Assembly (NCBI RefSeq): GCF_002775205.1
Contig: NC_036450.1
Location: 24,950,288 to 25,014,287, forward strand
Length of the DNA: 64,000 bases
Direction of reading: 5' to 3'
Source of the DNA: Xiphophorus maculatus
Lineage: Eukaryota > Chordata > Actinopteri > Cyprinodontiformes > Poeciliidae
The notes below the pieces were generated by a model, which saw only the letters and a list, made by a program, of their open reading frames with translations, was not told the origin of the DNA and did not search any database. Each line of letters begins with the position of its first letter. Position 1 is the stretch's first letter. Of this stretch, positions 11,595-21,908 are shown piece after piece. The position numbers were made by a program, and so were the translations under genes.

Positions 11595-13811
11595 GCCCAT
11601 GCAGAGACCACTGAAAGGGCAGGTGCTCAAAAAAAAAAAAGGGCACATCTAACCGCATTCTAGGAAAGACTATTAACAAAACCACACAGCTTTCAGAGCT
11701 TAATAAAAATTATAAATTACAAAATTGTGAGACATACAATATAAGCTAAGGAAAAACTCTATATGGAGCATAACACTATGCATATGATCCACTGTGCTCT
11801 TTAATTTTCTGTAATGCTTTGTTCCATCTGTTTAATCCTATTGTCTTCCATGATTTGCGGAACATGTGCTTTTCTTCATTCAAAAAAAACACGACAGCTA
11901 AAACAAAACATGGAATTTAAACTGGGAGAATACTCCAGCCATGGGTTACTCTTATACCATTTATTCTGAAAAGACCTTCCTTCTTCATTTTTAGGAAATG
12001 ACAGCTCTGGTTGGCATGGTCCTTGGTTTACACAATTTTGGATAAATGCTTCATCATATTTTATGTTGAATTGCAAGACATGTGCTGGGTCATTTGGGTG
12101 TGGAAGGTCCATTAAAAATATGAATGGCTTCTCTCTGACTTGTTGCTCTGCATTTTCATCCATAGTGTTTATTTCTGACTGTTGTCCCTCTCCTTGCCTG
12201 TCTTCCTGTGTTGACTGCATTTCTGTGTCTTTGATTTCTGACTGTTGTCCCTCTCCTTGCCTGTCTTCCTGTGTTGTTGACTGCATTTTTGTCTCCTCCT
12301 CTGATCTATCACTTTCCTTCTGTCCATCTGGGAGCAAGAAACAAACTAATCATTATTCTACACCTAAATTTAGTACATCTTAGCATAAGAAAAACACAAC
12401 AGATGCCCTGTAATATTAAATATATTGTTCACTACCAAAGGTTACATGTTGATAATGTTAAGAACATTTTTTTTTTGTTCGTACCTGCAGTACTCGTTCT
12501 GACCCAGTCGGTCAACAATCCACTACCTTTTGCTGCATCTATCAATTCTTTTCTTTTTTGTTTCTGCCGTCTTTCTTTACGTGGCATCTTTGAACTGAAA
12601 AAAGCAAAACATAATGAATTATGATAAGAACACTGTATTAACCACACTACCAATTATTTACCTTTGTGTTTAAACCAATATGTTTTTCAGTCCTTAGCAC
12701 AACATAATATTAATTTCAGAGAAAAGGAGGCCTCTGCTGTGGAGCTCAATATGTTTCACAATTATTCTATTAAAAATATAATAATAACCTCAATTAAATA
12801 AAATACAATTGTGATCAATACATTTTGAATTGAAACAATTTTTAAACAAAAGTTTTGCTTAAAATTTTTTTTTTTAAATTAAAATCAGAGATTTATGTCT
12901 CAAAGTGAGAAAAATTATTTGTAAACAAACTTATTTGCTCATGTCATAAATCTTTTCTTGCTATTGTAAGTTTTTGTTTGTGATTCAAAGTTTTGCTTGC
13001 TTCTCACATGACGTCGTGGGCAGGGCCGAAAATTGCAACAAAAGAATTCTGATGTGTGCAAATAAAAGTTTGTTTTGCAAAGAACTTTTTAAGTTAAGAC
13101 AAAATTTAGTTATTTAATTAAAAAAATTAAAATAAAACTTTTTGTTTAAAAAAAATAAATCATTATAATTCAAGCAGTTTTGTAAATTCTATTCCCCTTC
13201 AAGATGCATTAACCTAATGCCAGAATAAATGCAATTAATATACATTATGCAGCAAAGGAAATTAGATAATCGGACATATATTCATTATAGAGAGATGATC
13301 GGTTTTGGATCGTTGATGTGGCCCCATCAGCAATAATGAAGAATTACCGCTATCATTAGCGATACAGGGAAGAAGCTTTTTAGTTATCTTGCTTTGCTAC
13401 CAAACTCGTTAGCTAACAGCTAGCTAATAGGACAACAACAGCCTAATGTCTGTATGATAAAATACTGAATCGATAGATAAGAACAGTTTTTCCTTACTTT
13501 TCCTTCCTTCCTCCTCCACGTTGAGCTCCGCAGTAAGCTACTGCGCAGTCTCACTGACTGAGCGGGAGGCAGCTGCATCATGCGTCACGGACAAAAGGTC
13601 AAAGGTAACAAGGTGACCCAAAGGGCTTATTATGTTGTTTTTCTTTAAATAAAAACAACAACAACAAAAAATAATAATTTTAGTACATATCAGAGGAGGG
13701 CTTGGGAAATTAACTTTAAAAAAAAAAAAAATTGGACCAAAAGGGCACTTTAGGGCAAGGAGCAAAAAGGGCAGGTGCTCAAGCACCCCCAGCCCCCCCC
13801 TCTGCACGTGC

Positions 13812-13814
<3 letters not shown>
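11592..13814 (-). mobile_element. hAT-superfamily transposon, internally deleted
   Basis: Ends are inverted repeats beginning CAGGC: left CAGGCCCATGCAGAG, right (read inward on the minus strand) CAGGCACGTGCAGAG. They are set in TA runs, so the expected 8-bp target duplication reads TATATATA on both sides but is not diagnostic. Both subterminal regions carry the GGGCAGGTGCTCAA word. The minus strand encodes an N-terminal exon and a TTF-type zinc-finger exon of a hAT transposase, but no catalytic domain or dimerisation domain. The left and middle are AT-rich filler. The matching tandem unit lacks this element. Confidence 0.75.
11876..12587 (-). pseudogene. hAT transposase N-terminal exons (TTF-type zinc finger), truncated
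   Basis: Exon 1 runs from an ATG at 12587 to a donor at 12484 (CTGCAG|GTAC) and encodes a basic start, PRKERRQKQKRKELIDAA. Exon 2 follows a CCCAG acceptor (starts 12327). It carries a duplicated Gln/Glu-rich segment, then the TTF zinc-finger signature: CVNQGPCQPELSFPK, GRSFQNKWY, PWLEYS and CFSCRVF. It stops at 11876 without the RNase-H-like catalytic core. This organisation matches ZMYM/TTF-type hAT transposases. Too short to be active. Confidence 0.7.
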
Positions 13815-13904
<90 letters not shown>

Positions 13905-13971
13905 GATAATGATGACATAAAAATTTAATTAAAAGGCCTCACACCTTATATATATATTAAGTTACATAACG
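13815..13971. repeat. (TA)n run and end of repeat R, unit 1
   Basis: A ~90-base TA run followed by sequence ending in attaaaaggcctcacacc and ttaagttacat, the same end as at 24590-24651 and 34360-34400. Confidence 0.8.
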
Positions 13972-15434
13972 AAGCCTAGGCACAAATTCAAACTGGAAGA
14001 CTCTTTTATCCCCACCGGGACCGTTAATTGAAGCGACCAGCCCACAATCGTCCACCTATCACCGCCGGACCAAGCCACGTCACGTCCAATCATCGACCAA
14101 GTCCCAGCTGATAAGGACCTTCATTCATGGTGTCCTTCGCTCTCCAGCCGAGCTCAACCTGTTCAGCTGCACGCCTCAGCTCTCAGTCAGCTATCTCACC
14201 AGATCCTTTTCTTCGTGATTGCTCGTCCTTCCACCTCTAACGTCCGTCATAAAAGCCGCTTAGCCGCGTGCTCGGCTCCTTCTTTTCCTTCAGACGCTCC
14301 TCAGTTACATTAGGGGCTTCCGCACTTCCCATACATGTGTTCTCGTCCTTTTTCGCAGTTAAAACTGCTTATCTGATGTTTTCATGTCGTAACCTTTTTC
14401 TCCGAGCCGCCTTTAAACGCATCATGAATGCTGAGACGCACGCGCTGGGTTACACCCGAGGGCAGCGAAGGAGAGCGCAGGCGCGTTAGAACCTCGGCAA
14501 CAATCAGCAAACGCAAAGAACCGCGCGCAGTTTTTCCCCAAACCAACCGACTGAGGCGAATAGGGCCGTTTGATACAGGCAATCATAGCTAAAAGGTGAC
14601 TCTCATAATACAGATAGCTAAAAGTCGACTAGTAATACAGATAGCTAAAAGTCGACTAGTAATACAGATAGCTAAAAGTCGACTCTAGTAATACAGATAG
14701 CTAAAAGTCGACTCTAGTAATACAGATAGCTAAAAGTCGACTCTAGTAATACAGATGGCTAAAAGTCGACTCTAGTAATACAGATAGCTAAAAGTCGACT
14801 AGTAATACAGATAGCTAAAAGTCGACTAGTAATACAGATAGCTAAAAGTCGACTAGTAATACAGATAGCTAAAAGTCGACTCTAGTAATACAGATAGCTA
14901 AAAGTCGACTCTAGTAATACAGATAGCTAAGAGTTGACTCTAATATTACTTTACTCTTGTTAACAAGTGGCCTGCAGGCTACCGATGTCGTGGTACATGT
15001 TCAGCCTCATAGATTCATTTCGCCCTACCCGTTAATTTTCATCCGGAGTCAGGGCCGTTCTTCGCTAATAAGCAGCTGTCCCATTTTCTCATATGTCAAG
15101 CTCATGTCCCATCCAGCGCTTTTACGTTTCATCTCTCATCCGTAAATCGTCTGAAATCTGCATACCATTATTTGTCAGATTATTCTGCCACTTCCTGGTT
15201 TACATAACCTGTTCTCTAGCTTACTCAAGTTCCAGGCTCGGACGCGTTCGTTCCGTCACGCTTCTGAACTAATCATCATAAAGCACCTTACGGATTCGTT
15301 AACACGGCCATCAGCACTTACAAGCCGCTCTGAAGCCATGGCTTTATATAAAGGAACCAAACCCCCTCATCATCGCCTGGGTCCAAGTCAAGTAGTTGCA
15401 CGGCACTTTTCAACTAGCCAGCCAAATCAATCAA
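13972..15434. repeat. Interspersed repeat E, truncated copy (unit 1)
   Basis: Begins gaagcctaggc and is nearly identical to 24652-25880, with a further start-fragment at 28557-28745. Includes the minisatellite at 14583-14945. At about 15434 (tcaatcaatc) similarity with unit 2 breaks: unit 2 continues for ~3.8 kb before rejoining. No coding frame of note; ORFs of 60-75 codons are probably fortuitous. Identity is unknown; a non-coding LTR-type element is possible because the 3' end elsewhere carries AATAAA and a GT-rich U5-like tail. Confidence 0.5.
14583..14945. repeat. Minisatellite, 27/29-bp units, ~13 copies
   Basis: Tandem units of the form atagctaaaagtcgact, then an optional tc, then agtaatacag, with a few variants. 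Two unit lengths (27 and 29 bases) alternate in blocks. The homologous site in unit 2 (25272-25375) has only four units. There are no spacers, so this is not CRISPR-like. Confidence 0.9.
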
Positions 15435-16124
15435 TCAATCCAAAAAATCCAAAAAAATAAAGAACAAACAACAAACACTACTTACACAAACCTAATAAAC
15501 GGTACCAACACATATTTACATGCCTGCAAATCATTAGAACTAACTAAGATCAATCAAAGAATAAATGTAACTTAAAACTCCTCAGCATATTATTCCCCCC
15601 TAACTGAAAGTGACATGCTGCAGGAGCTTTTTACCAGCACCTGCAGCACTTGTCTTCCTTTGCTGCTCCTGCCTGCTGAGGAGACACACCCAGAAAAAAC
15701 TAGTACAGTTAGCCACTGTACTAGCCTAGCATAAAACCGCCACTTCCTGGACATAAAATTATTACGTTTAAACAAGATACGTATCACGTCTAAGATAAGT
15801 ATCACGCTATAACGTGATAGCACTCAAAATATTTTTTTTCCTGTGTGATAGCAATGAGCTTCCATACAAATCAAACCAAAATTAATACTGTTCCATCTGA
15901 GGACAGTCGGGAATAAAATCCCACTTATGTTTTCCAGTATTTGGCTCATTTGTCTACACTGGGCCACACACATATATACAAGCATGAACAGCAGCACACG
16001 CCTAATAGGATTAAAGATAAAAAAGTGTGTAACACCCCCAGCCCCAAATGAAGGATTGTGGCTTTACTGATGAACAGTGAGGTTTATTGGAAGTAAACCT
16101 TGAGTTTCACTGTAATAGCTGTAT

Positions 16125-16157
<33 letters not shown>

Positions 16158-16829
16158 GGACAGTGTAAGCTACAAAAACACACTCTTACAACCATAACGT
16201 TTCAACTAAAAATAATGTTCACCTCTAAAAATATCAACTCTAATTCAAAACTATGCCCTAGTGTTTATATACAACAAATTCACAATTTCAATTGATTAAA
16301 AATTAGAACCGTCCTTATTTACAAAACAAACATACCTTGTGCCTCTATCAAGGGGTTCGCTAATAACTAGACACATTTTAACACGCTGTTGTAACTTGTC
16401 TTCTGTTCCTTTCTGTCGTTAAGCTGCCATTCTACAACATATATAGAGCAAAATAAAAATAAAATAACATCAAATCAAAAACCGGATGTCATATGTTATA
16501 CAAAATAAAATGAGATAAAGGAAAAAAGCACTAAAGATGTCTAAATGAGAAACGGCCACAGTTTAACCTGAGTTCATCAAACACTTTTCCTCATCAAAAA
16601 CGTCTTTAGATGAGGAAAACACTGTTGAGCAGATTTAATGGGAAACCAGGTGATTGTGTTTTGCACATTGTTAAGCCCATATCAATTACAGCCACATTGG
16701 CAGAAACTAGTCTAAATGGTTGGGAAAAGTTTCATGTGTCTTAATATGAACGAATTTATTTGGAAATGTTTTAATGGTTTGAAATATCTGCTTTACTAGA
16801 AGGTGGGAATCGCTTCAGAGCTTTTCCTG

Positions 16830-16843
16830 GTTACCATAGCAAT
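16830..16843 (+). promoter_or_regulatory. RFX X-box-like motif upstream of coiled-coil gene A
   Basis: GTTACCATAGCAAT differs from the ideal palindromic X-box GTTGCCATGGCAAC at three positions and fits the GTNRCC...RGYAAY half-site pattern. It lies 186 bases before the proposed start codon. RFX factors drive ciliary genes through this motif in animals. Confidence 0.5.
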
Positions 16844-17028
16844 AGCAACTAATGCGACACTTCTACCTAACTGATGATGTCATTAGGATCAAATGCTTTG
16901 TGTCATATGACATCAGCTCTGAAACCTCTTAAATAGTTTGTTACTTGTGTTCTAGTACCAGACGTGCAGAAAGTTTCAGTGGATTTATAGTGAATTTTAC
17001 TCTTTGCATCGTGAGACAGAAACGGAAG

Positions 17029-19107
17029 ATGGATTCTCGTCAATTACCCAAGAGGATTATTCCTTTACTGAGGACATTGAAGACCCAACAAAATGAAGAA
17101 CTCAACCGACCTTTGCGACTTCGAGAACAGGAAGAATCTTTAGACACCTTTATTTCAAACTGGACTAAATACACAGAAGATGTAGACTCTGAAAGCAAAA
17201 TGCCAGAAGGACTGCTGAGACAAAGAACTCCCTACGGGTCCACAGCTAAATACAACGAGGTTTCTGGAAATGACAAACAGTTTAACAAGCCTTCGTCACG
17301 TAAAACGGAACAGGATTGTAAGAAGATTGTTTATGATAATCTAGAGGAAATACAGCGGAAGGAGGCGGCCAATTACATTCTTTTGGAGAAAAAGCGTCGT
17401 ACAGAGAGGGCTAAGCAGCAGTTAATCCAGAAGTTACAAGAGGAACAAGAGAAGAAGAAGAAAGATGCAATGAGACAGTCTCTGACGGACACATGGGATG
17501 TTCAAATTAAATATAAAAAGCAGAAAGAGAAGGAAAAGGCTAAAATTGAAAGTCTCCAATTGGCTGCCATAATGGAAGCAGACAGGTTGTGTCAAATTGA
17601 GGAGATTGAGACGAGGAGACACAAGAAGGAGAAAGATAGACAATTCTTCAAACAAGACGAGACGGATCAATCTGAATCAGACTGCCCAAAACAATTGAGT
17701 GAAATGAGGCTTCCTGAAAAGTTGAATTGTCTAGAGGATTGTAAGAAGGTTGTTTTTGAAAATCTGGATTATATAAAGAAGAAAGAAGCTGCCAACTTTG
17801 TTCTTTTGGATGAAAAGCGTTGCAAAGAGCGGGCCAAGCAGCAGCTACGCCAGAAGTTTGAAGAGGAACAAGAGAGGGAGAAGAAAGCCAATTTGAAAAA
17901 GTCTCTGACCGACACATTGGATGCTCAAATTGAAATTAAAGAACAGAAGAAGAAGGGCAGAGCTGAAATTGCAAGGCAACAAATGGCTGCCATAATGCAG
18001 TCACATAGACTGCATCAAAATGAAGAAATGGAAATGAGGAGACAGAAGAAAGAGACAAGCCGGACATTTTTGAGACATAATGAGACTCAACTTAACAAAA
18101 AAGAGCAAAATAAATCTATTGATGACAGTTTAGATTATATATTGAAGAAAGAAGCTGCTTGTGATTCTCTTTTACAGGAAAAGTCTTGTAACAAGATGGC
18201 CAAGGACGAGTTTGCCAAAATGTCACATGAAGTACAGCAGCAGCAGAAAACTACAAAGCAACAACCTCTGGCTGATGAATTGGCTGCCAGACAGCAATAC
18301 AAACAGTCAAAGAAGATTGAAACGGACAGGACTGAAAGGGAAGGAGTTCTTCCTGGATATCGAGCTGAGGAAATTGGAGCCAGGAGACAGAAGAAGGAGG
18401 TTCAGCAGAACCTGAAGACACAGAACAACGTCAGTGAACAAGGAAGAGATGTTCATTATGAATCAGTTGTTCTAGATAATGATAGTGACTGTGACATTGA
18501 TGATAAGGACAGAAGTCGTGAAATACGTAAAAAAATCGTGTACGACCAACTGTCCCTTATAAAGAAAAAGGAAGATATGAAAAGGACTTTTATGGAGGAT
18601 AAGATATTGAAAGAAACGAAACATCGGGAAGCTGCAGAGCAAAAGCATGAAAAACTGGCGAAAGAGAAAAAAGCTGCAGCTACCAAGTGTCTGACTGACT
18701 CATGGGATTACCAGATACGTCGTAAACAGCAGGAGAAGAAGGAACTGCGTGAGGCTGAGAGGAAAGACATGCTGTCCTTAATTGAGTTGGAGAGAGTGTG
18801 TGGAGGCGAAAGTATTAAAAGAATCCAAATTGAGAAACGCAAACAGCCTGTTTATGATGACGTTAAGGAGACTCTGCCAGCAGCAAGACCAGGGAGAAGT
18901 TGCTCCAAGTCCCGTGAGGGAAGAACGACGTTTTCTGACAAACATGTTGATGGAAAAACCAGCAAGGCTTGCAGACCTTCACTGGGTTGTCAGAAAGTTA
19001 CCGATACCAAGCATGTCAGATTTCCCTCACTGAACTCCAAATCTGTGCACTTCTCTGAGAATTGCCAACAGACTTCTAAAAATGTAAAACTCCCATCCAT
19101 TTCATAG
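17029..19107 (+). CDS. Coiled-coil repeat protein A (692 aa), function unknown, possibly ciliary
   Basis: A single uninterrupted exon. The ATG at 17029 (MDSRQL) is preferred over the in-frame ATG at 16945 because it opens the charged, conserved-looking part; the longer form would be 720 residues. The protein is Lys/Glu/Gln-rich and predicted coiled coil. Four diverged modules of ~125-140 residues start near residues 97, 238, 364 and 501. Each has a KKxVYDNL-type start, an RAKQQLxQKLxEEQE helix, an L-T-D-x-W/L-x-x-Q-I motif and an ETRRQKKE end. The C-terminal 80 residues are basic and Ser-rich. This architecture recalls trichohyalin/plectin-homology proteins of sperm and cilia, but no family can be named. 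A TTAAATAG TATA-like element lies at about 16929. A near-identical paralogue is at 31308. Confidence 0.75.
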   Translation: MDSRQLPKRIIPLLRTLKTQQNEELNRPLRLREQEESLDTFISNWTKYTEDVDSESKMPEGLLRQRTPYGSTAKYNEVSGNDKQFNKPSSRKTEQDCKKIVYDNLEEIQRKEAANYILLEKKRRTERAKQQLIQKLQEEQEKKKKDAMRQSLTDTWDVQIKYKKQKEKEKAKIESLQLAAIMEADRLCQIEEIETRRHKKEKDRQFFKQDETDQSESDCPKQLSEMRLPEKLNCLEDCKKVVFENLDYIKKKEAANFVLLDEKRCKERAKQQLRQKFEEEQEREKKANLKKSLTDTLDAQIEIKEQKKKGRAEIARQQMAAIMQSHRLHQNEEMEMRRQKKETSRTFLRHNETQLNKKEQNKSIDDSLDYILKKEAACDSLLQEKSCNKMAKDEFAKMSHEVQQQQKTTKQQPLADELAARQQYKQSKKIETDRTEREGVLPGYRAEEIGARRQKKEVQQNLKTQNNVSEQGRDVHYESVVLDNDSDCDIDDKDRSREIRKKIVYDQLSLIKKKEDMKRTFMEDKILKETKHREAAEQKHEKLAKEKKAAATKCLTDSWDYQIRRKQQEKKELREAERKDMLSLIELERVCGGESIKRIQIEKRKQPVYDDVKETLPAARPGRSCSKSREGRTTFSDKHVDGKTSKACRPSLGCQKVTDTKHVRFPSLNSKSVHFSENCQQTSKNVKLPSIS

Positions 19108-19510
19108 TCAAATGAAGAACTGTTTCTCAGCTGGACAAGGAATGAGATGGGATGTGAAAACAGCAGCTTTCACTTCTCGTTTACATAACATCTTTGTAAG
19201 ATTGTCTGTTAGCTACGTCAGACATATGAGGCCTTAGCTTTGAAGGTAGCACAAATCATTTTAACAAAAGGTTTCCTCTGGGTGCTCCAGTTTTCCAAAA
19301 AAACGAGAGAGACAGTGAGAGACTAATCCTACTTCAAATATACGTTTTCTCTTGGTGCTCCAGTTTCTCTAAAAACACAAGTGACAGACAGACATTGTAA
19401 TTTGCTCTCTTAGTAAAATCAACTAATCTTGTTGAAACACAAGTTTTCTCCGGGTGCTCCGGTTTCTCTACAAACACAAATGACAGTCAGACAGACAGAC
19501 AGACACACAT

Positions 19511-19920
19511 TGTCTCTACAAACATGATGCTACATAGGTTAGCTAGCTATAAATAGATAGGTCTATCAATAGGTAGGCAGGTAGAAACATAGATCTATCA
19601 GTAACACTTTATTTGACAGACTGTGCATAAGACTGACATGACATCATAAACATGACATAACATCTGTCATGAACATGAAGGAGTCTTTATGAATATTTAT
19701 GACTGTTGTCATGAAGTGTCATTCGGTAAATAATTACATTTTAAGGCGAAGCTGCATTAAAAGTGCCAACTTTGCATTATTTTGAAAATAAAGTGACATT
19801 AATGCAAGATTGGCACTTTTAATGGACTTTCACTGCAACATTTAGAGCAACTTTGCATTAAAAATGTCATAATAATGACATTAAAAGTCATTATCTGTCT
19901 TTTAATAGTATTCAATTGGA

Positions 19921-19962
<42 letters not shown>

Positions 19963-20059
19963 GTCATTAAAAGTGTCATTATTATGACACTTTTTATGTC
20001 ATAATTAGAAATGTGAGGCCTTTAAATAATGACAATTAAAATTAAAAGGCCTCACACCG

Positions 20060-20094
<35 letters not shown>

Positions 20095-20655
20095 TATATG
20101 TTATATATGTCATTATTATGACACTTTTAATGACATCATTAACAGTGTGAGGCCTTTTAATTATGACAATTAAGTTATATATTAATATATATATATATGT
20201 ATATATATTGTTACGGCCCAAGGCTATTCCTTTGGGGTTTAGCATCCCTGCTCCAGATCTTCTGATTGGTGCTGATTGGAAGTGGAGGCAGCTGGCCAGT
20301 GTCTCCATGAATGACATCAGATCAGCTTAAAATGCACCACCTTTTTCTCACCAGGCCAGCCCTTTTCTTTTTGTCTGTCAACCTCTCCTCTTTTTTCCCC
20401 TTTCCTCTCCAACCAGTTATGACTTTTGTTAAATAAATCCTATTTTAAGTTATCCCACGCGTTGCTTCCCTTTCATTTGTTATGGTACTAGAGCCAGACC
20501 ATAACAATATATATATAATGACAACATTATGAGTGTCATTATTATGACACTTTTAATGTCATAATTAAAAATGTGAGGCCTTTAAATTATGACAATTAAA
20601 ATTAAAAGGCCTCACACCTTATATATATTAAGTTACATACATATATATATATATA
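19511..20655. repeat. Boundary repeat R, copy 2
   Basis: Starts at ctctacaaacatgatgctac as at 5678 and shares its first ~430 bases nearly exactly. TA runs, several GTGTCATTATTATGACAC palindromes and 'aggcctcacacc' ends follow. A solo LTR (20209-20506) is inserted in a TA run, and the gypsy solo LTR begins at 20656. Confidence 0.7.
20209..20506 (+). mobile_element. Solo LTR of a second LTR-retrotransposon family
   Basis: 298 bases with TGTTACGG at the start and CCATAACA at the end (inverted termini), inserted in a TA run. An AATAAA lies near 20430, after a pyrimidine-rich stretch. No internal region is present, so it is probably the product of LTR-LTR recombination. It is absent from unit 1. 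Confidence 0.65.
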
Positions 20656-21170
20656 TGTAACCCTGTCCGTGTGAGACGACACCTCGCTGTTCCTTAGACT
20701 CTGCGTTGTGTTTTCTTTAATGGTGGTTGTCGGAAGGAAACTTGAGGCAGAAATCGGACACACACGGCGGTTGAGATCGTGGTTCAGACCGTTTATTCGG
20801 ACCAACTGACAGCGCAGCGGCTTCGCCTTCAGAATTCACAGCAAATACTGCGTGTCAATATAAGTCTCATTAACGCAGTTATTTTTTTTGTTTAACAGAT
20901 ACAGCATATATTTAAAAAAAAAAAAAAAAACGATAGAAAACTAACTACTTGGACGTTAAAAGTAACATTTGGCTACATTGAGGAGCTGGTGGTCAGCATT
21001 GCTTACCTTCAGAATTAACAGCAAATACTGACCGTTGTACTGCCAGCGCACCGTAACAGACGCCAAGTACGGTGTTCTTCAACGGACACACTTTACCAAC
21101 TTCCACAACTCAAAGAACAAATCTAACATTTTGGTGGCATCTGCTGACATATTTAAGCCACTGCCCTACA
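20656..21170 (-). mobile_element. Solo LTR of the gypsy element (unit 2)
   Basis: 515 bases with the same ends and nearly the same sequence as the LTRs at 6436-6968 and 10858-11389. It is placed at the same point of repeat R as the complete element in unit 1. A shorter internal A/T run explains the length difference. Confidence 0.9.
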
Positions 21171-21264
21171 TATATATATATGTCATTATTATGACACTTT
21201 TAATGTCACCATTAAAAGTGTGAGGCCTTTTAATTATGACAATTAAGTTTTATATATATATATA

Positions 21265-21305
<41 letters not shown>
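21171..21305. repeat. Repeat R fragment with (TA)n
   Basis: Palindrome GTCATTATTATGAC, a TTAAAAGTGTGAGGCC segment and TA/TG runs. Corresponds to 11390-11591 of unit 1. Confidence 0.8.
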
Positions 21306-21316
21306 TGCTGGCTGGA

Positions 21317-21370
21317 TAGCTCAATAGATAAGGCATCGGTATATCACCCGAGAGGGCAGGGTTCGAATCC
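21317..21370 (+). promoter_or_regulatory. tRNA-like pol III A and B boxes at the LINE 5' end
   Basis: TAGCTCAATAGATAAGG (21317-21333) matches an A box and GGTTCGAATCC (21360-21370) is a perfect B box. Spacing is shorter than normal for a tRNA with an intact anticodon stem, so this is a tRNA-derived head rather than a tRNA gene. Confidence 0.6.
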
Positions 21371-21420
21371 AGTCTGGGTCCTTAGGCAAGACCCTTCAAG
21401 CTACTGCCTACCTCATACCA

Positions 21421-21839
21421 TGAGAGACACAAAAATGCATAACATGCCGGCTCAGACGTCGCCCGGCCAAACAAGGTCTGCGTCAGGTGTTGGGGAACCA
21501 GAGCACCTTGATGACAAATGGGCTACTGGAACAAGACGGAAATGGGCGAGAGATGAAAATGTGGATCTGTTGGAATGCTACTACTCAAGTAACCCTAATC
21601 AGAGAGGTTACATGCAAAGACTGGTGAAGGAATGGTTACTTCGACATCCCCAGTCAACACTAAGCGCTAAACAACTAGTAGCTCAGTGTTCCAACATCCG
21701 CAAACGGCAACTGCTATCACAACTTGAGATTGACGAAATACAACACAAATGCTACGGCAAAAAGGAGGAACCTGGATGTCAGAACTGTGGGGACTTAACT
21801 ACAAGTCCCCACCCAGTCAGGGATACACGGCCCCATTGA
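21421..21839 (+). pseudogene. LINE N-terminal region with Myb-like domain
   Basis: The frame enters from the head and carries WARDENVDLLECYYSSNP followed by GYMQRLVKEWLLRHPQS, a Myb/SANT-like helix set that RLE-type LINEs use for DNA binding. It then reaches QCYG-type residues and a stop at 21839. The following 70 bases contain stops in the frame of the RT ORF, so translation as one protein is broken. Confidence 0.55.
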
Positions 21840-21908
21840 GCGAATCAGAGCTGAACGAGACAACCAGACCTCCTCGGCGCCAATGAGCTGATCTACAACT
21901 CAGCATCA

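Larger units (their letters stand above)
15440..19510. repeat. Segmental duplication block, copy 1
   Basis: About 4.07 kb almost identical to 29730-33790 (constant offset of 14,279 bases over most of the length). It contains upstream sequence, a (CA)n run (16129-16155), the X-box, the coiled-coil gene and its 3' flank with repeated 'ttttctc-ggtgctcc' words. Only scattered point differences were seen by eye. Confidence 0.9.

Noticed and set aside
11372-13920. ORFs of alternating Tyr-Ile
   Set aside because: Translations of (TA)n runs.
14583-14945. Possible CRISPR-like array
   Set aside because: Units are contiguous with no unique spacers, in a fish genome; a minisatellite.
21306-21380. Functional tRNA gene
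   Set aside because: A and B boxes are present, but the intervening part cannot form a normal anticodon arm and sequence continues into the LINE without a terminator.
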